Shown here: positions 25,872 to 36,110 of the stretch, piece by piece
Layout: each line of letters opens with the position of its first letter
Position numbering within the stretch: position 1 is the first letter of the stretch
Source of the DNA: JAXMBN01 sp046349875
GTDB lineage: Bacteria; Planctomycetota; Planctomycetia; Pirellulales; Pirellulaceae
NCBI GenBank assembly: GCA_046349875.1
Contig: JAXMBN010000011.1
Location: 85,445-149,444 of the forward strand
Direction of reading: 5' to 3'
DNA length: 64,000 nt
The notes under the pieces: generated by a model
What the model was told of the DNA's origin: nothing
Database searches by the model: none
What the model saw: the letters and a program-made list of their open reading frames with translations, nothing else
Position numbers and translations under genes: made by a program

Positions 25872-26285
25872 AGAACCGGTTCCTTAAACTGATTGCTTGC
25901 AAAAGCCTCAGCATACCCGCCCCCTCACCTCCCAACACTAGCCCAAACACACAAGGTGCCATCCACCTATCGTTGGCGCCGCCAACGATAGGTGGATGGC
26001 ACCTTGTGTGAGGTGGGGACTGTCCCCGCTAATCGGAAAAACCGGCAGGGATGGCACTGGGAACGAGAAGATCGAGGGAATGTGCCTAACTTGTTTTTTA
26101 GGGAATCTTTGAGGGCGGGTAACATCTAAACAGAGGCTCTGAAGATGTCTGACATCGCTTAGCTCAAATTTCGAGGCCTATGTGGCGCTCGATGTCAGGT
26201 TTCGTCCTGGATAGAAATGATAGCAGCCAGCCACTCTTTCGAGCGGGCCCTGCTCTGACAAATGTGACAAGGGTTTGATTGAAAC
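25872..26285. other. Intergenic region with palindromic repeat
   Basis: This 414-bp gap contains the long perfect palindrome at 25948-26010 and next to it GGGGACTGTCCCC (26015-26027). The rest shows no gene; the upstream part should hold the permease promoter, the right part that of the protease-like gene. Confidence 0.6.
25948..26010. repeat. 63-bp perfect palindrome, member of a dispersed intergenic repeat
   Basis: Two arms of 31 bases, beginning CACACAAGGTGCC and ending GCACCTTGTGTG, are exact inverted copies separated by a single C. Part of the arm (25954-25970) recurs at 13341-13357. It has no T-run, so it is not a normal terminator; the form suits a REP/MITE-like element. Confidence 0.85.
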
Positions 26286-28800
26286 GTGTGGCACCTTAGG
26301 CGAAAAGTGAACACCGCAAAGCGTCGTTCGATCTTTCGATCGAAACCGACTCGAAAACCCAAGGTGGAATCGCTTGAGGTCCGCAACCTGATGGCATCGC
26401 TTCCTTTTGGGGCGACAGCCGACGACACGGGGGAGTTTTTTCTGGGTTCGGTAGCGGTAACGCCTGTGCTTTTGGAAAGCAATGGAACGGTCGACGCGAA
26501 CACGGAAAACTGGAATACAACCCACAAATCGCAAGTGCTCGCCAATCTAAATACCGGATTGAATTGGTGGACCAGTCTTCTAGCCACCAAGACTTCGGTG
26601 CACTCGCTTAGCTTTCAAGTTGATACGACCTACGTCGACACTCCGTCGCCTACGGTTTACGAGCCCATCAACCGCGTGTCGAACGACTACGTGCTTTGGG
26701 TTTCCGAGTTTCTCAATCGAACCGGTTTCAATCAATCGACCGATCTCGAAGCGAACATCCGCAAGTTCAACGATGCCCAGCGAACCAAGCACAATACCGA
26801 TTGGGCATTCACGGTATTTATCGTGAATTCGCAGGTCGAAGGTGATGGAACATTTGCTGCGGGTGGGAGCTTCACTCGAGCTTTTGCATTTGCTGGCGGT
26901 CTATTCTATGTCGTACCATCGACTCGCCCAGCTTCCACCTATGCTCACGAAACGGGTCATATGTTTTGGGCCCGCGATGAGTACTCGGGTGGAGGCAACT
27001 ACCTTCAGCGCCGCGGCTATTACAACACGCAAAACCTCAATGCGATCGATCTAAATCCAACCACTAACTTTCTGCAAGCAAATAGCATCATGTCGGCAGG
27101 CGTGGTGCTCCAGAATGCTTACGATCAATTGGTTAGCCCAGCAAGCACGCTCGCTATGGTTGGATGGCAAGATAGCGATTCTGATGGCGTCTTCGATGTC
27201 CTCGATGTTCCTATGGTTTTGGATGGCATCGGCCGATTTGACGAAGTCAATAGTGCGTATCGATTCAAAGGTTCGGCAAAGACGAAGTCCCTTGCCAATC
27301 TCAATAGCTCGGGATTGCAAAACGATATCACGCTCAATCAGATCAGCCGCATTGAGTATCGCATCGATAATGGGCCTTGGACGACATTGCTCTCGCCCAA
27401 CAAGTATGAAGTCGATCTTGATTTTTCGATACCTGTCAGTCCCGGCGGCAACACGATACAGATCCGTGCCATCGATGCTGAAACGTCGATCACTAGCAAC
27501 CTGTTTCAAGGTAATTTCGGCCCACAAATCGATTCCACGTCCACTCAGGGCATCACCGGTTTTGTTTGGTCAGACCGCGATTCCGATGGCAATTGGGATG
27601 CGAATGAGGAAGCCCGAACCGGCATCACCGTGAAACTCGTCGATGCCAACGGCCAAGAGCTCACTCTTCAAAAGACCATTGAACCCGACAACTTAGGGCT
27701 GGGCGAACTACCCAACAGCGTCTTCTCGGGCGCGACATTGACGGCGGTTGGACTCGACACCGATGGCAGTGTGGGTGTCTTTGTCGATACGAGAGCCGTT
27801 ACGGGTTCCAAGGTTCTTCGGCCTTTTTCCCTTGCTTCCCAAGATTTTGTGTCGGCTTGGCGAGGAACGCGCCAACAATTGCGAGTCGATTTTCAATCGA
27901 CCACAAGCTATGTTGCGGTCGATGTGGCTGCAGCAGAAGTGGTGGAAGCATGGACGGCTTGAAGCCTATACGGCCAATGGCACATTGCTTGACCGGGTCA
28001 CGTCCGCACCATTGAATTTGGGGCAATCGACCAAGCTGGTTCTATCGCGAGCCACCGCAGACATTGCCTATGTGATGGTGAAAGGGCACAACAATACTTC
28101 GATCGTGATCGATGCGATCCAACATGGAACTCCAACCAATACTCGCACCGATGCCTATGGCCGTTATGCGTTCACCGGAGTCGTGCCGGGCACATATCGC
28201 GTTCAAGTCGTGGCTCCAACCGCTGGATATACTTCAACGGCGCCGGCCAGCGGCGTCCAATCAACGACGGTAGTCCAGTCCCAAGCCTCGACACATGTGG
28301 ACTTTGGAATGCACTATGCGGGGAGCCCCTGGCACAACGAAGTGCTTCCGCAGGATACCAACCAAGACGGACAAGTAACACCGCTCGACGCCCTTCTCGT
28401 CATCAACCGACTCAATCTTACGGGCTCGCAGGCACTGGATGGATCCAACATTCCGACGAATCCTTTCATCGATGTTTCCAACGATCGATCGGTAACACCG
28501 CTCGACGCACTTTTAGTCATCAACTACCTCAACCTCAATGGGATCGGTGGCGAAGGAAATCAGGGAGATCAAAGCGGAACAGGGTTTACTGGATCCGGTT
28601 CGTCCGAGTCAGGCTCGCAGGGTTCGCAAGGTTCTGCGGAAGGAGAGACTGAAATATCGGTTGTGTGGGATCGCTATGGCGACGAAGTCGGACCGCTAAT
28701 GGCCTCCAATGAATTCCACGAACGCTTGACCATGCCTCGGTGGAAAGAACCCATTCCCTGCCATTGCCCCTACTGCATGGCCCTCGACGATCTTGGGTAA
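26286..28800 (+). CDS. Metalloprotease-like dockerin protein with one frameshift
   Basis: This is a secreted or surface protein of about 835 residues once one frameshift is bridged. The N-terminus has the planctomycete extracellular motif KVESLEVRNLMA (26-37). A peptidase-like domain includes YAHETGHMFWARDEYSG with the zinc motif HETGH (221-225), matching a gluzincin/metzincin-type site. Next come Ig-like and SdrD-B/CNA-B-like segments (GFVWSDRDSDGNWDANEEARTG; YGRYAFTGVVPGTYRVQV) and two dockerin-like repeats (DTNQDGQVTPLDALLVIN, DVSNDRSVTPLDALLVIN). The frame from 26286 ends at 27962, while the continuing protein (GRLEAYTANGTLLDRV) lies one frame over, so an indel lies at 27940-27965. The first codon is GTG; a second GTG at 26307 is also possible. 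It ends in a Ser/Gly/Gln-rich linker and a CHCPYC tail. Confidence 0.8.
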
Positions 28801-29210
28801 CCGCCCCTTCTAAGGGCTATCTCTCTTCTGCCAGCGTGTATTCTGAGCTTCCGGTTCGTCCTGGTTTTAGGGATCGGCTTTTCGGCAACAATCGCGGGAA
28901 CCTTTAGGAATTCTTCGGCTCTAAGGCTAATAACTTCCTTTTCGATCAGTTGTAACGGATAGAATGGGAGGCTTGCGTCGTTCTGGCAAAAAGGGGCGGT
29001 TGGGAAGACCGTTCCATTGAAAAGCGACGCTAGACCAAGTAACCTCAAGGCAAGGAGTTTGCTTCTGGCGGTATTTGCCGGTTGGCTGTGGCTAGCGCAA
29101 TCCACAGTTGGAGGGGTTTCCCCTTCGAAGTGATCTCCGACTCCTCACGTGCACGCTTTTTCAGTTTTGCCACGGAAGTGGTGGTTCTCATCTCAACGGT
29201 GGATTGATCG
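28801..29210. other. Intergenic region with several small inverted repeats
   Basis: No convincing gene lies in this 410-bp gap. It contains short stems in close succession: GGTATTTGCCGG, GGCTGTGG/CCACAG (about 29080-29106) and AGGGGTTTCCCCT (29113-29125). They may form a leader structure for the large downstream gene. No known riboswitch motif was recognised. Confidence 0.4.
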
Positions 29211-32200
29211 ATGAGTGGATCGAAGGCTCGACGTAGTTTTTCGTTTCTCGGTTCGTTTGGAAAGAATTCCAGCAAAGCGACTAAGAGAAATCGGGTAGCG
29301 AAAGCTCTCCGATTGGAAGCGCTTGAACGGAGAAACCTGATGGCGGGTGACTTGGATCCCCATCACAACAACGTTTTTCCGGTGGACGTCAATCACGACT
29401 ACGAACTGACACCGCTTGATGCGTTGTTGGTCATCAATGATCTCAATCTCAATGGATCGCGCCAGCTTCCATCGGACTTTGATCCTTCTTTCGGTGGCGC
29501 ATTGCTCGACGTTAGCAATGATGGCGGAATATCGCCTCTCGACGCTTTGATGGTTCTCAATTCGCTCAATCTGGGTGAAGGTGTTGGGGAAGTCGTTGAA
29601 TTCAAGTACGAGTTCTTTGACGTCAACGGCAATTCGCTCGATCCGAATCCCTCGGATTCTATCACTGAATATGTAGCCAGCGTTGGGCAAAAGGTTGTAT
29701 TGCGAGCATCGGTGCGCGATCTTCGCGCAACTCCTCAGCATGCCTTCACGTCGTATAACGATATCGTTTTGACGAACCAAGACGGATTGAATTCCGAAAT
29801 CTTGGCGTACCAATATGGTGAGTACAACTTGCTTCGAATTGGCCAAGACGTGCGTAGCGGTAGCTTTACGCTTCGCTATGGAACCGAAATCACATCGCCC
29901 ATCAATGCCGTATTCACAACTTCGGGTGGTTTGAATCGCGATGCCACTGCCGTAGCAATCGCCAATGCCATCGGTGCTCTGCCTTCGATTGGCGGTACAG
30001 CGAATGTGAAGGTGGAGTCGCTGCGCAAGTTGGACCAAGCCGATCCATTCTTCCACTTCGGCATTGGCTTTACCAATGCTCGAGCTCGTCAGAACATTGC
30101 AGACCCAACGATTGAAACGACTTCGCTTGCCAACGCGGCGTCGGCACCTTCGACCATCGACATTCGGGGCAAAGCAACCATTGACCCTGCCACCGATGCT
30201 CAGGTCACCTTGGTCGGTGCAAACTTCTTGATGAACACCTCGACCGGTGCCGTTCAAATCCCACGCTATGATCAAGTGACCGATGGTTTTTATGTGAATC
30301 CAGCCACCGGACAGTATTCGTTGGATGAAATCGGTGGAACGTCGAACCAGACGAGCACTGCGTTGATCGATGATCCGGGAGCGTTCTTCAAGATTTTTGA
30401 AGCTTCCTTCGTGGCCATGCGAGCTGGTACGGTTTCGGTTTCGGGCAATCCGGCCGACAGTCGCGACGTTTTGTTGCTTGGTGAAAACACCAAGGTTGCT
30501 CCTTCCGGAATGCTCTTTCCAACCGCATTCAACCTTCGAGTTGTTCAAGATATCCTCGCCGTAGACGACACCTTCACCGTGTTGGAAGACAGCGCTTCGA
30601 CAAGCTTCAATGTCGGTGCCAATGACGTTCTTTCCGTTGGCTCTTCCTTCGGCATCACCGCAGTGACGCAGCCGACCAATGGCGGCGGAACGGTATCGTT
30701 TACTTCGAGTGCCACTCAGAAAAACGTTTCGTTTACACCAACGGCGAATTTCTTCGGGCAAACCACCTTTACTTACACGGTAACAACCAATCTTGGAGCG
30801 ACCAGTACTGCAACGGTGACGGTGAATGTTACCGGCGTGAACGATGCTCCAACATTGATTGGCTCCAGTTTCGCAGTCGATGAAGATCCATCGGCTCCAT
30901 TGACCATTCCAGCCTCATCGATGTTCAACGGTGGTCCGAATGAAGGATCGCAAACCGTGACTGTCGTGAGTGCTGCAACCATCGCTGGCCAAACGAATGG
31001 TACGGTAAGTGTTTCGGGTGGAAACGTTCTTTACACCCCGAATGCGAACTTCTTCGGTACGGCTCGCTTCACCGTTGTCGTGGCGGATGATGGATCTCCA
31101 TCGGCACAGTCGACTGCGACGATTACCGTCACGGTCAATCCAATCAATGACGCTCCTGTTCCTTTCACTGGTTCGCTCACCGTTGCTGAAGACACTTCGC
31201 TGATTTTGATCGGCGCAGGGGCCCCAACGAATCTCTTGACCGCAAGCAATCCTGGACCATTGGAAAGCGGCCAAACCCTATCATTGGTTTCCATCAGCAA
31301 TCCAACGGCGGCAGGTGGAACGATTACCACGGTGAGTGGCGTAACCACCTACACACCACCCGCAAACTTCTTCGGCTCCGATAGTTTTGTCTACACCATT
31401 CAAGACAATGGTTCGCCTTCGCTCCAAGCAACGGCAACTGTCACCATCAACGTGACTCCAGTGAACGATGCTCCTGATGCAGTCGACGATTCCGGTGCCG
31501 CAAGATTCACCGCCGTTGGTCTCATCAATCTCACGACGTCGCTCGATCCACGTCGCAATGACTCCGCTGGCCCTCTCGAGACAACGGATACCATTCGCAT
31601 CGTTGCGGTCGGAACACCGAGCCGCGGTGGCCAGGTAACCATTGGTCCCAATGGAACCAGTGTTCTTTACACGCCACCGAACAGTTTGGTTACCGTCGAA
31701 GAAACGTTTACCTACACCATCGAAGATAGTGGTGGACTTCGCGATGTGGCCACAGCGACCGTTTTCATCGCTCCTCCCATCCTTCCCTATGCCATCGACG
31801 ATTTGACCACCATCGATGAAGACGCGGCTCCCGTAACCATCGATGTCTTGGCAAATGACTTGTTCAATACCGGAACTAGCAAACAACTTCAGAGCTTTAC
31901 GCAACCATCAGCGGGTGGAGTGGTTTCGCTGAATGACAATAGCACTCCAACCAATCTTACCGACGACAAACTGGTCTTCACTGCGACTGCGGACTTCTTT
32001 GGCCAAGTAACGTTCACCTATACCATGGACGACACGTCAACCGGAAGTACGCCTGCAACGGCAACCGTGGTCGTCAATGTGCGTGAAGTGAACGACACGC
32101 CAGTTGCCGTGGATCGAAACGGACTTGGAATCGAAGATCTCGCCCAAACCATTCAGGGATCGACTATTACCGACGGCCTTTCCAAAGGCCCCTTGGAAAA

Positions 32201-33818
32201 TGCTCAAACGCTGGTCGTTTACAACGTCTCTGCCCTAACTCCAGCGGGAGGAACGGTGGCATTGGTATCGGGAAATGTGCTGTATACCCCTGCTCAAGAC
32301 TTCGTGGGCGACTTCAAGTTTGCGTATACTGTTCAAGATAACGGTACGACCAACGGTGTATTGGATCCAAAGTCATCGACGGCTACCTTTACTATTTCGG
32401 TTGTAGCCGTAAATGACGCACCTGTTCCATCGAATGACACCGCTTCAACCAATGAAGACACGTCAGCCACGATCGCAATTTCGACCCTTCTAAGCAATGA
32501 TCGTCCAGGTCCTGCGACCGCGTTGGATGAAGTCAACCAAGTTGTTTCCTTCGTTCCCTATAGCACGACTTCGATCACCACATCTGCAGGCGGCACGGTT
32601 TCCGTATCGCAAGATGGGTTGAGTTTGATCTATACGCCTGCGGCCAACTACTTTGGTAGCGATACGTTCCCTTACACCGTGTCGGATGGATCACTCAATT
32701 CAACCGCCACCGTCACTATCAACGTCGCTGCGGTGAATGACGCTCCGCTTCCAGGAACGTTGAACCTAGTAGCCTACAAGAACCTCAATCGCACGTTCGA
32801 CTTGAGCACACAAATTGCCGCGATCGCTCCAGGACCAGCGAACGAATCCAATCAAACCGTTCGATTGGTTCGTGTCTTCAGCAATGGATCGACCCGTGGC
32901 ACGGTTTCACTGCAGTCGAATGGAACGGTACTTTATACGCCAGCTACGGACTTCACGGGAGCCGATAGCTTTACGTATGAAGTGAGCGACAATGGTTCTC
33001 CCGAACTGACCGCCACCGGAACAATCAACGTGGATGTTCGCCCGTTTGTTCCAAGTGATGTGCGAGGCAAGGTTTGGATCGATGACAATCGCGATGGCCA
33101 AATTGGAACTTACGAACTTCCAGTTGGTGGCGTAACCGTTACGTTATCTGGCCGTTCGATTGGCGAGACTGCGGACATCACTCCGATCCAGTACATTACA
33201 CTCGCCGATGGTTCCTACCACTTCGATGATTTGCCACCAGGCACCTACACGGTCACCTACGCCGCAGCTGCTGCTACCAACTTGATCGATGGTCCAGACT
33301 ATGCTGGCAACTTGGGTGATTCGAACGCGGCTGAGAATGTTGCAACGTTTACCATCGAAGCCCCTGGTGGTGTCGATGCCGTAAACTACAACTTTGCCGT
33401 CCTCGGAGTTGAAGCTCGCTACGCTAACTTGCTTGAAAACTTGGCATCGAGCTTCTATGGTCGTTATCCCGGTATCCAGCAAAAAGGCTTCTATGCTGCG
33501 GTGAGCAAGTCGGGGGCACCTTTGTGGTCGCTCAAGAGAGACGGATTCGATGACACAGCCTATGGTGAAGTCGTGATGAGCGACGACGGAACCCAGCTAT
33601 TCATCAATCGCATCGATTCCAGCCACCGAGTGTTTACGTCCGTGGTTCCCAAGAACCGATTCGTAAAGGTGACTGATGCGGCTGGCAATTACTTGATTCG
33701 CGTTCTCGCAGGTGCTTCCGATTTGACGTGGACGCAAATCTCGCGTACCACTGCAACACGACGCTCAACCCATGATCTGGATAGCATCGATCAAGTCTTT
33801 GCTCAAGAAGGTTGGTAA
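29211..33818 (+). CDS. Giant surface protein: dockerin repeats, cadherin-like repeats, SdrD-B domain
   Basis: This 1535-residue protein has a basic N-terminus and the motif LEALERRNLMAG (35-46), then two dockerin-like calcium loops (DVNHDYELTPLDALLVIN, 59-76; DVSNDGGISPLDALMVLN, 100-117). From about 448 to 1280 lie eight repeats of roughly 100 residues, each opening with 'VNDAP' or 'DD-x3-DE' and carrying NFFG-x-DSFTYT: the tandem cadherin-like (Big_9/VCBS-related) repeat with calcium ligands. SDVRGKVWIDDNRDGQIG to PPGTYTVTYA (about 1281-1350) is an SdrD-B/CNA-B domain. The last 180 residues are unique. It is probably an adhesive or structural cell-surface fibre. No sorting motif such as LPXTG or PEP-CTERM is present. 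Confidence 0.88.
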   Translation: MSGSKARRSFSFLGSFGKNSSKATKRNRVAKALRLEALERRNLMAGDLDPHHNNVFPVDVNHDYELTPLDALLVINDLNLNGSRQLPSDFDPSFGGALLDVSNDGGISPLDALMVLNSLNLGEGVGEVVEFKYEFFDVNGNSLDPNPSDSITEYVASVGQKVVLRASVRDLRATPQHAFTSYNDIVLTNQDGLNSEILAYQYGEYNLLRIGQDVRSGSFTLRYGTEITSPINAVFTTSGGLNRDATAVAIANAIGALPSIGGTANVKVESLRKLDQADPFFHFGIGFTNARARQNIADPTIETTSLANAASAPSTIDIRGKATIDPATDAQVTLVGANFLMNTSTGAVQIPRYDQVTDGFYVNPATGQYSLDEIGGTSNQTSTALIDDPGAFFKIFEASFVAMRAGTVSVSGNPADSRDVLLLGENTKVAPSGMLFPTAFNLRVVQDILAVDDTFTVLEDSASTSFNVGANDVLSVGSSFGITAVTQPTNGGGTVSFTSSATQKNVSFTPTANFFGQTTFTYTVTTNLGATSTATVTVNVTGVNDAPTLIGSSFAVDEDPSAPLTIPASSMFNGGPNEGSQTVTVVSAATIAGQTNGTVSVSGGNVLYTPNANFFGTARFTVVVADDGSPSAQSTATITVTVNPINDAPVPFTGSLTVAEDTSLILIGAGAPTNLLTASNPGPLESGQTLSLVSISNPTAAGGTITTVSGVTTYTPPANFFGSDSFVYTIQDNGSPSLQATATVTINVTPVNDAPDAVDDSGAARFTAVGLINLTTSLDPRRNDSAGPLETTDTIRIVAVGTPSRGGQVTIGPNGTSVLYTPPNSLVTVEETFTYTIEDSGGLRDVATATVFIAPPILPYAIDDLTTIDEDAAPVTIDVLANDLFNTGTSKQLQSFTQPSAGGVVSLNDNSTPTNLTDDKLVFTATADFFGQVTFTYTMDDTSTGSTPATATVVVNVREVNDTPVAVDRNGLGIEDLAQTIQGSTITDGLSKGPLENAQTLVVYNVSALTPAGGTVALVSGNVLYTPAQDFVGDFKFAYTVQDNGTTNGVLDPKSSTATFTISVVAVNDAPVPSNDTASTNEDTSATIAISTLLSNDRPGPATALDEVNQVVSFVPYSTTSITTSAGGTVSVSQDGLSLIYTPAANYFGSDTFPYTVSDGSLNSTATVTINVAAVNDAPLPGTLNLVAYKNLNRTFDLSTQIAAIAPGPANESNQTVRLVRVFSNGSTRGTVSLQSNGTVLYTPATDFTGADSFTYEVSDNGSPELTATGTINVDVRPFVPSDVRGKVWIDDNRDGQIGTYELPVGGVTVTLSGRSIGETADITPIQYITLADGSYHFDDLPPGTYTVTYAAAAATNLIDGPDYAGNLGDSNAAENVATFTIEAPGGVDAVNYNFAVLGVEARYANLLENLASSFYGRYPGIQQKGFYAAVSKSGAPLWSLKRDGFDDTAYGEVVMSDDGTQLFINRIDSSHRVFTSVVPKNRFVKVTDAAGNYLIRVLAGASDLTWTQISRTTATRRSTHDLDSIDQVFAQEGW

Positions 33819-33848
33819 CCCCAATCATTTGAGTCGCAAAGTCCACCT

Positions 33849-33883
33849 GAGCTCGTCCCGGAATGGGACGGGCTCTTTTTTTT
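33849..33883 (+). terminator. Intrinsic terminator
   Basis: GAGCTCGTCCC and GGGACGGGCTC enclose GGAAT and precede eight T, 30 bp after the giant gene stop. Confidence 0.9.
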
Positions 33884-34087
33884 GCGGCTCATTGCCCTAT
33901 GTTTGTTGTCTTAACATCCTTGCAAGATTCTCATCAGTCAGAATTGCCCTTTGCCATTGGGCACCTCCTGCATATCGCGTATCGGCTCGACATGAGGCTG
34001 GATCAGGTGATTGAATTGCAATCGCTAGGATTGCTATAGTGATTCGAATTCGCCCCCCTTCCCTCCTCCATGATTGCGACCCCTTCC

Positions 34088-34981
34088 ATGAGACATTCAC
34101 TCCAAGTCTTTCTTTGCCTGTTCATTGTGGTCAGCTTGAATCCCCTTTCGATCCAAGGGCAAGAAGGGGAGAAGAAAACAAAGAACGTGCTCGTCGTAAG
34201 TGCAACCACGGGATTCCGGCATGCATCGATCCCCAACGGTGAGAAGATGCTTGTACAACTTGCCGAGAAATCACAGGGTGAGTTTCGAATGACCCTGATG
34301 TCGGCCGATCCGGCGTATCCTAATTACTCTCTTGCGAATTCCAAGGATCCTAATCAACAAGAACGGTTTCAAAAAGACCTCGCGGCCGTCTTTGAAAAAT
34401 ACATGAGCCCTTCGAAACTTGCGGACTATCAAGGAGTCTTCTTCGTTAGCACCACAGGTAAACCTCCCATTCCGAACATGGACGCATTTCTTGATTGGGT
34501 TCGCGAAGGACATGCCGTGATGGGATTGCATGCCGCGACCGACCATCAACTATCCGAACCCTTTGCGGAAATGCTCGGAGGTGGAGCGCGATTTGAAAGT
34601 CATCCGGGTGGAGGCAACATTGCGAGGCGGATTGTTCAAGTCGATAAGGATCATCCAGTTTCGAAAGATTGGATGAATGGCCTGCCTGTTGTAGATGAGT
34701 TCTATCGATTCAAGAATTTTGATCGCAATAAAGTTCACTCACTGCTCGACCTGCAGTGGGAAGAAAAAGGGAAGATCGATCTCTATCCCGTTTCATGGAT
34801 CAAGGGTCATGGCAACGGGCGAATCTTCTACACATCTATGGGGCACCGAGACGATGTGATGCTGCCGGATCTACCGAGTATCGACTATGGCAGCAAAAAA
34901 GAAAACGGGAATGAAGTATCGGCAGCTTATCAACATCATGTCACCCAAGGGATCCGATGGGCGCTTCGCCTCATCCCTTAA
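34088..34981 (+). CDS. Secreted ThuA-like (trehalose utilisation) protein
   Basis: This 297-residue protein has a signal peptide (FLCLFIVVSLNPLSIQGQE) followed by a ThuA-like fold of the class I glutamine amidotransferase type. Conserved blocks are NVLVVSATTGFRHASIP, the strand GVFFVSTTGKPP, GHAVMGLHAATD, LGGGARFESHPGGG, VVDEFYRF and PVSWIKGHGNGRIFYTSMGH. In planctomycetes such domains often accompany sugar dehydrogenase modules; a role in sugar metabolism outside the cell is inferred. An alternative start is the ATG at 34070. Confidence 0.88.
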   Translation: MRHSLQVFLCLFIVVSLNPLSIQGQEGEKKTKNVLVVSATTGFRHASIPNGEKMLVQLAEKSQGEFRMTLMSADPAYPNYSLANSKDPNQQERFQKDLAAVFEKYMSPSKLADYQGVFFVSTTGKPPIPNMDAFLDWVREGHAVMGLHAATDHQLSEPFAEMLGGGARFESHPGGGNIARRIVQVDKDHPVSKDWMNGLPVVDEFYRFKNFDRNKVHSLLDLQWEEKGKIDLYPVSWIKGHGNGRIFYTSMGHRDDVMLPDLPSIDYGSKKENGNEVSAAYQHHVTQGIRWALRLIP

Positions 34982-35012
34982 TGAAGCCTGTCTGTGGATT
35001 CATACATAAAGC

Positions 35013-35046
35013 AAGCGAGTCGGACTGTTCCCAGACCGACTCGCTT
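35013..35046. terminator. Hairpin between convergent genes
   Basis: AAGCGAGTCGG (35013-35023) and CCGACTCGCTT (35036-35046) make an 11-bp stem with a 12-base loop, located between the ThuA-like gene and the acidic repeat protein gene. The flanking T-run is short, so efficiency is uncertain. Confidence 0.65.
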
Positions 35047-35072
35047 CATTCCCCTTCAAACACTTGCTTTGG

Positions 35073-35993
35073 TTATTCGAAGCCGACGATATTCAGCACT
35101 ACCACTTCGAGCCCCAGATCGATGAGTTCATCCACGCCGTCGCCACCATCGAGTTCGGCTAAGCTATCGACGAACGATGTTTCGAGCTTGAGTTGATCAT
35201 CGCCACCTTGCAATTCCACAAAGAGATCATTCACTTCGCAATCGATCACCTCGACAATGTCATCGTCGGCCCCCGATACGATCTCGAGTATGCCACCCGT
35301 CAGTCCGGAAGTCACTTCTTGTGCAACCACATGGTCATCCCCTGTGCCTGAATCTATCGTCACAAGCAATGCCGTCACTAGCCCAGCAAAGATCTCATCG
35401 GCGCCTCCTTGCGATTGGATATCAACAGTATCTGCATCGACGATCGCAAGAATTTGATCGTTGCCGTTGTCGGTCTTCACGGTCACGTCGCCAAAGACAT
35501 CGATGAAATCCAAGAAGACGATATCATCACCGCCACCTCCCGTGGTCACATCGACATCGCCGCTGACGTTAGCCGAAACCAGGGCATCGTCGGTTCCGGT
35601 TCCCATGTTGATCTTGAGTGAACTAGGAAACGCATCAAACTCGCCTTGAAAAACGCGTAGCTTATCGTTCCCACCATTCAAGTTGATTACGGTTCCATTG
35701 GTTGGCTTTGCAAATGTCGCGAAAGCTTTGCCGTTGATCGTTGTTCCTTCAAGTCCCGAAACTTTGATTCCGAGAATCGGTACATTCAACTGAAAGGCTC
35801 CCACGCGTTGCAATCTCGCAATCAAGATTGGCTCGATGTCCATGACGTTGCCAGCTCCATCGCCGGTGATTTGAAGGACACCGTTATTGAGAACTGCATT
35901 GATGTTGCCATTGGCCTGTGCGGCCGACCCCATCCACAGGGATGCAGAAAGTGCTAAAGCTTGAGAGAGTCGGGTGAAGAGTGTCGTTTTCAT
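35073..35993 (-). CDS. Secreted acidic, RTX-like beta-roll protein
   Basis: This 306-residue protein has a signal peptide (ALALSASLWMGSAAQA). The mature part has repeated aspartate/glycine turns, such as GGNDKLRV, GTGTDDALV, GGGGDDIVF, DNGNDQIL, GGADEIFAG, GTGDDHVV and GGDDQLKL, similar to calcium-binding hemolysin-type repeats but with irregular spacing of about 20-25 residues. It is rich in Asp and has few Lys/Arg. It probably folds as a calcium-stabilised beta-solenoid outside the cell. The ATG at 35993 has GGAG 6 bases upstream. Confidence 0.75.
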   Translation of the reverse strand: MKTTLFTRLSQALALSASLWMGSAAQANGNINAVLNNGVLQITGDGAGNVMDIEPILIARLQRVGAFQLNVPILGIKVSGLEGTTINGKAFATFAKPTNGTVINLNGGNDKLRVFQGEFDAFPSSLKINMGTGTDDALVSANVSGDVDVTTGGGGDDIVFLDFIDVFGDVTVKTDNGNDQILAIVDADTVDIQSQGGADEIFAGLVTALLVTIDSGTGDDHVVAQEVTSGLTGGILEIVSGADDDIVEVIDCEVNDLFVELQGGDDQLKLETSFVDSLAELDGGDGVDELIDLGLEVVVLNIVGFE

Positions 35994-36110
35994 GAGAAGC
36001 TCCATTTCGATTAGATGAGAAGGTTGATTACCCTGACATCTATCGAAGCGGAGTTTTCATGGGACTGTTACACGTTTCCGCGTGAAAACAGGTAAGGCCA
36101 ACAACGAGGT

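Noticed and set aside
29193..30761. 522-residue minus-strand ORF opposite the cadherin-like gene
   Set aside because: It is a shadow of the repeat-rich coding strand; composition is Arg/Ile/Gly-rich without domains and no ribosome-binding site was seen.
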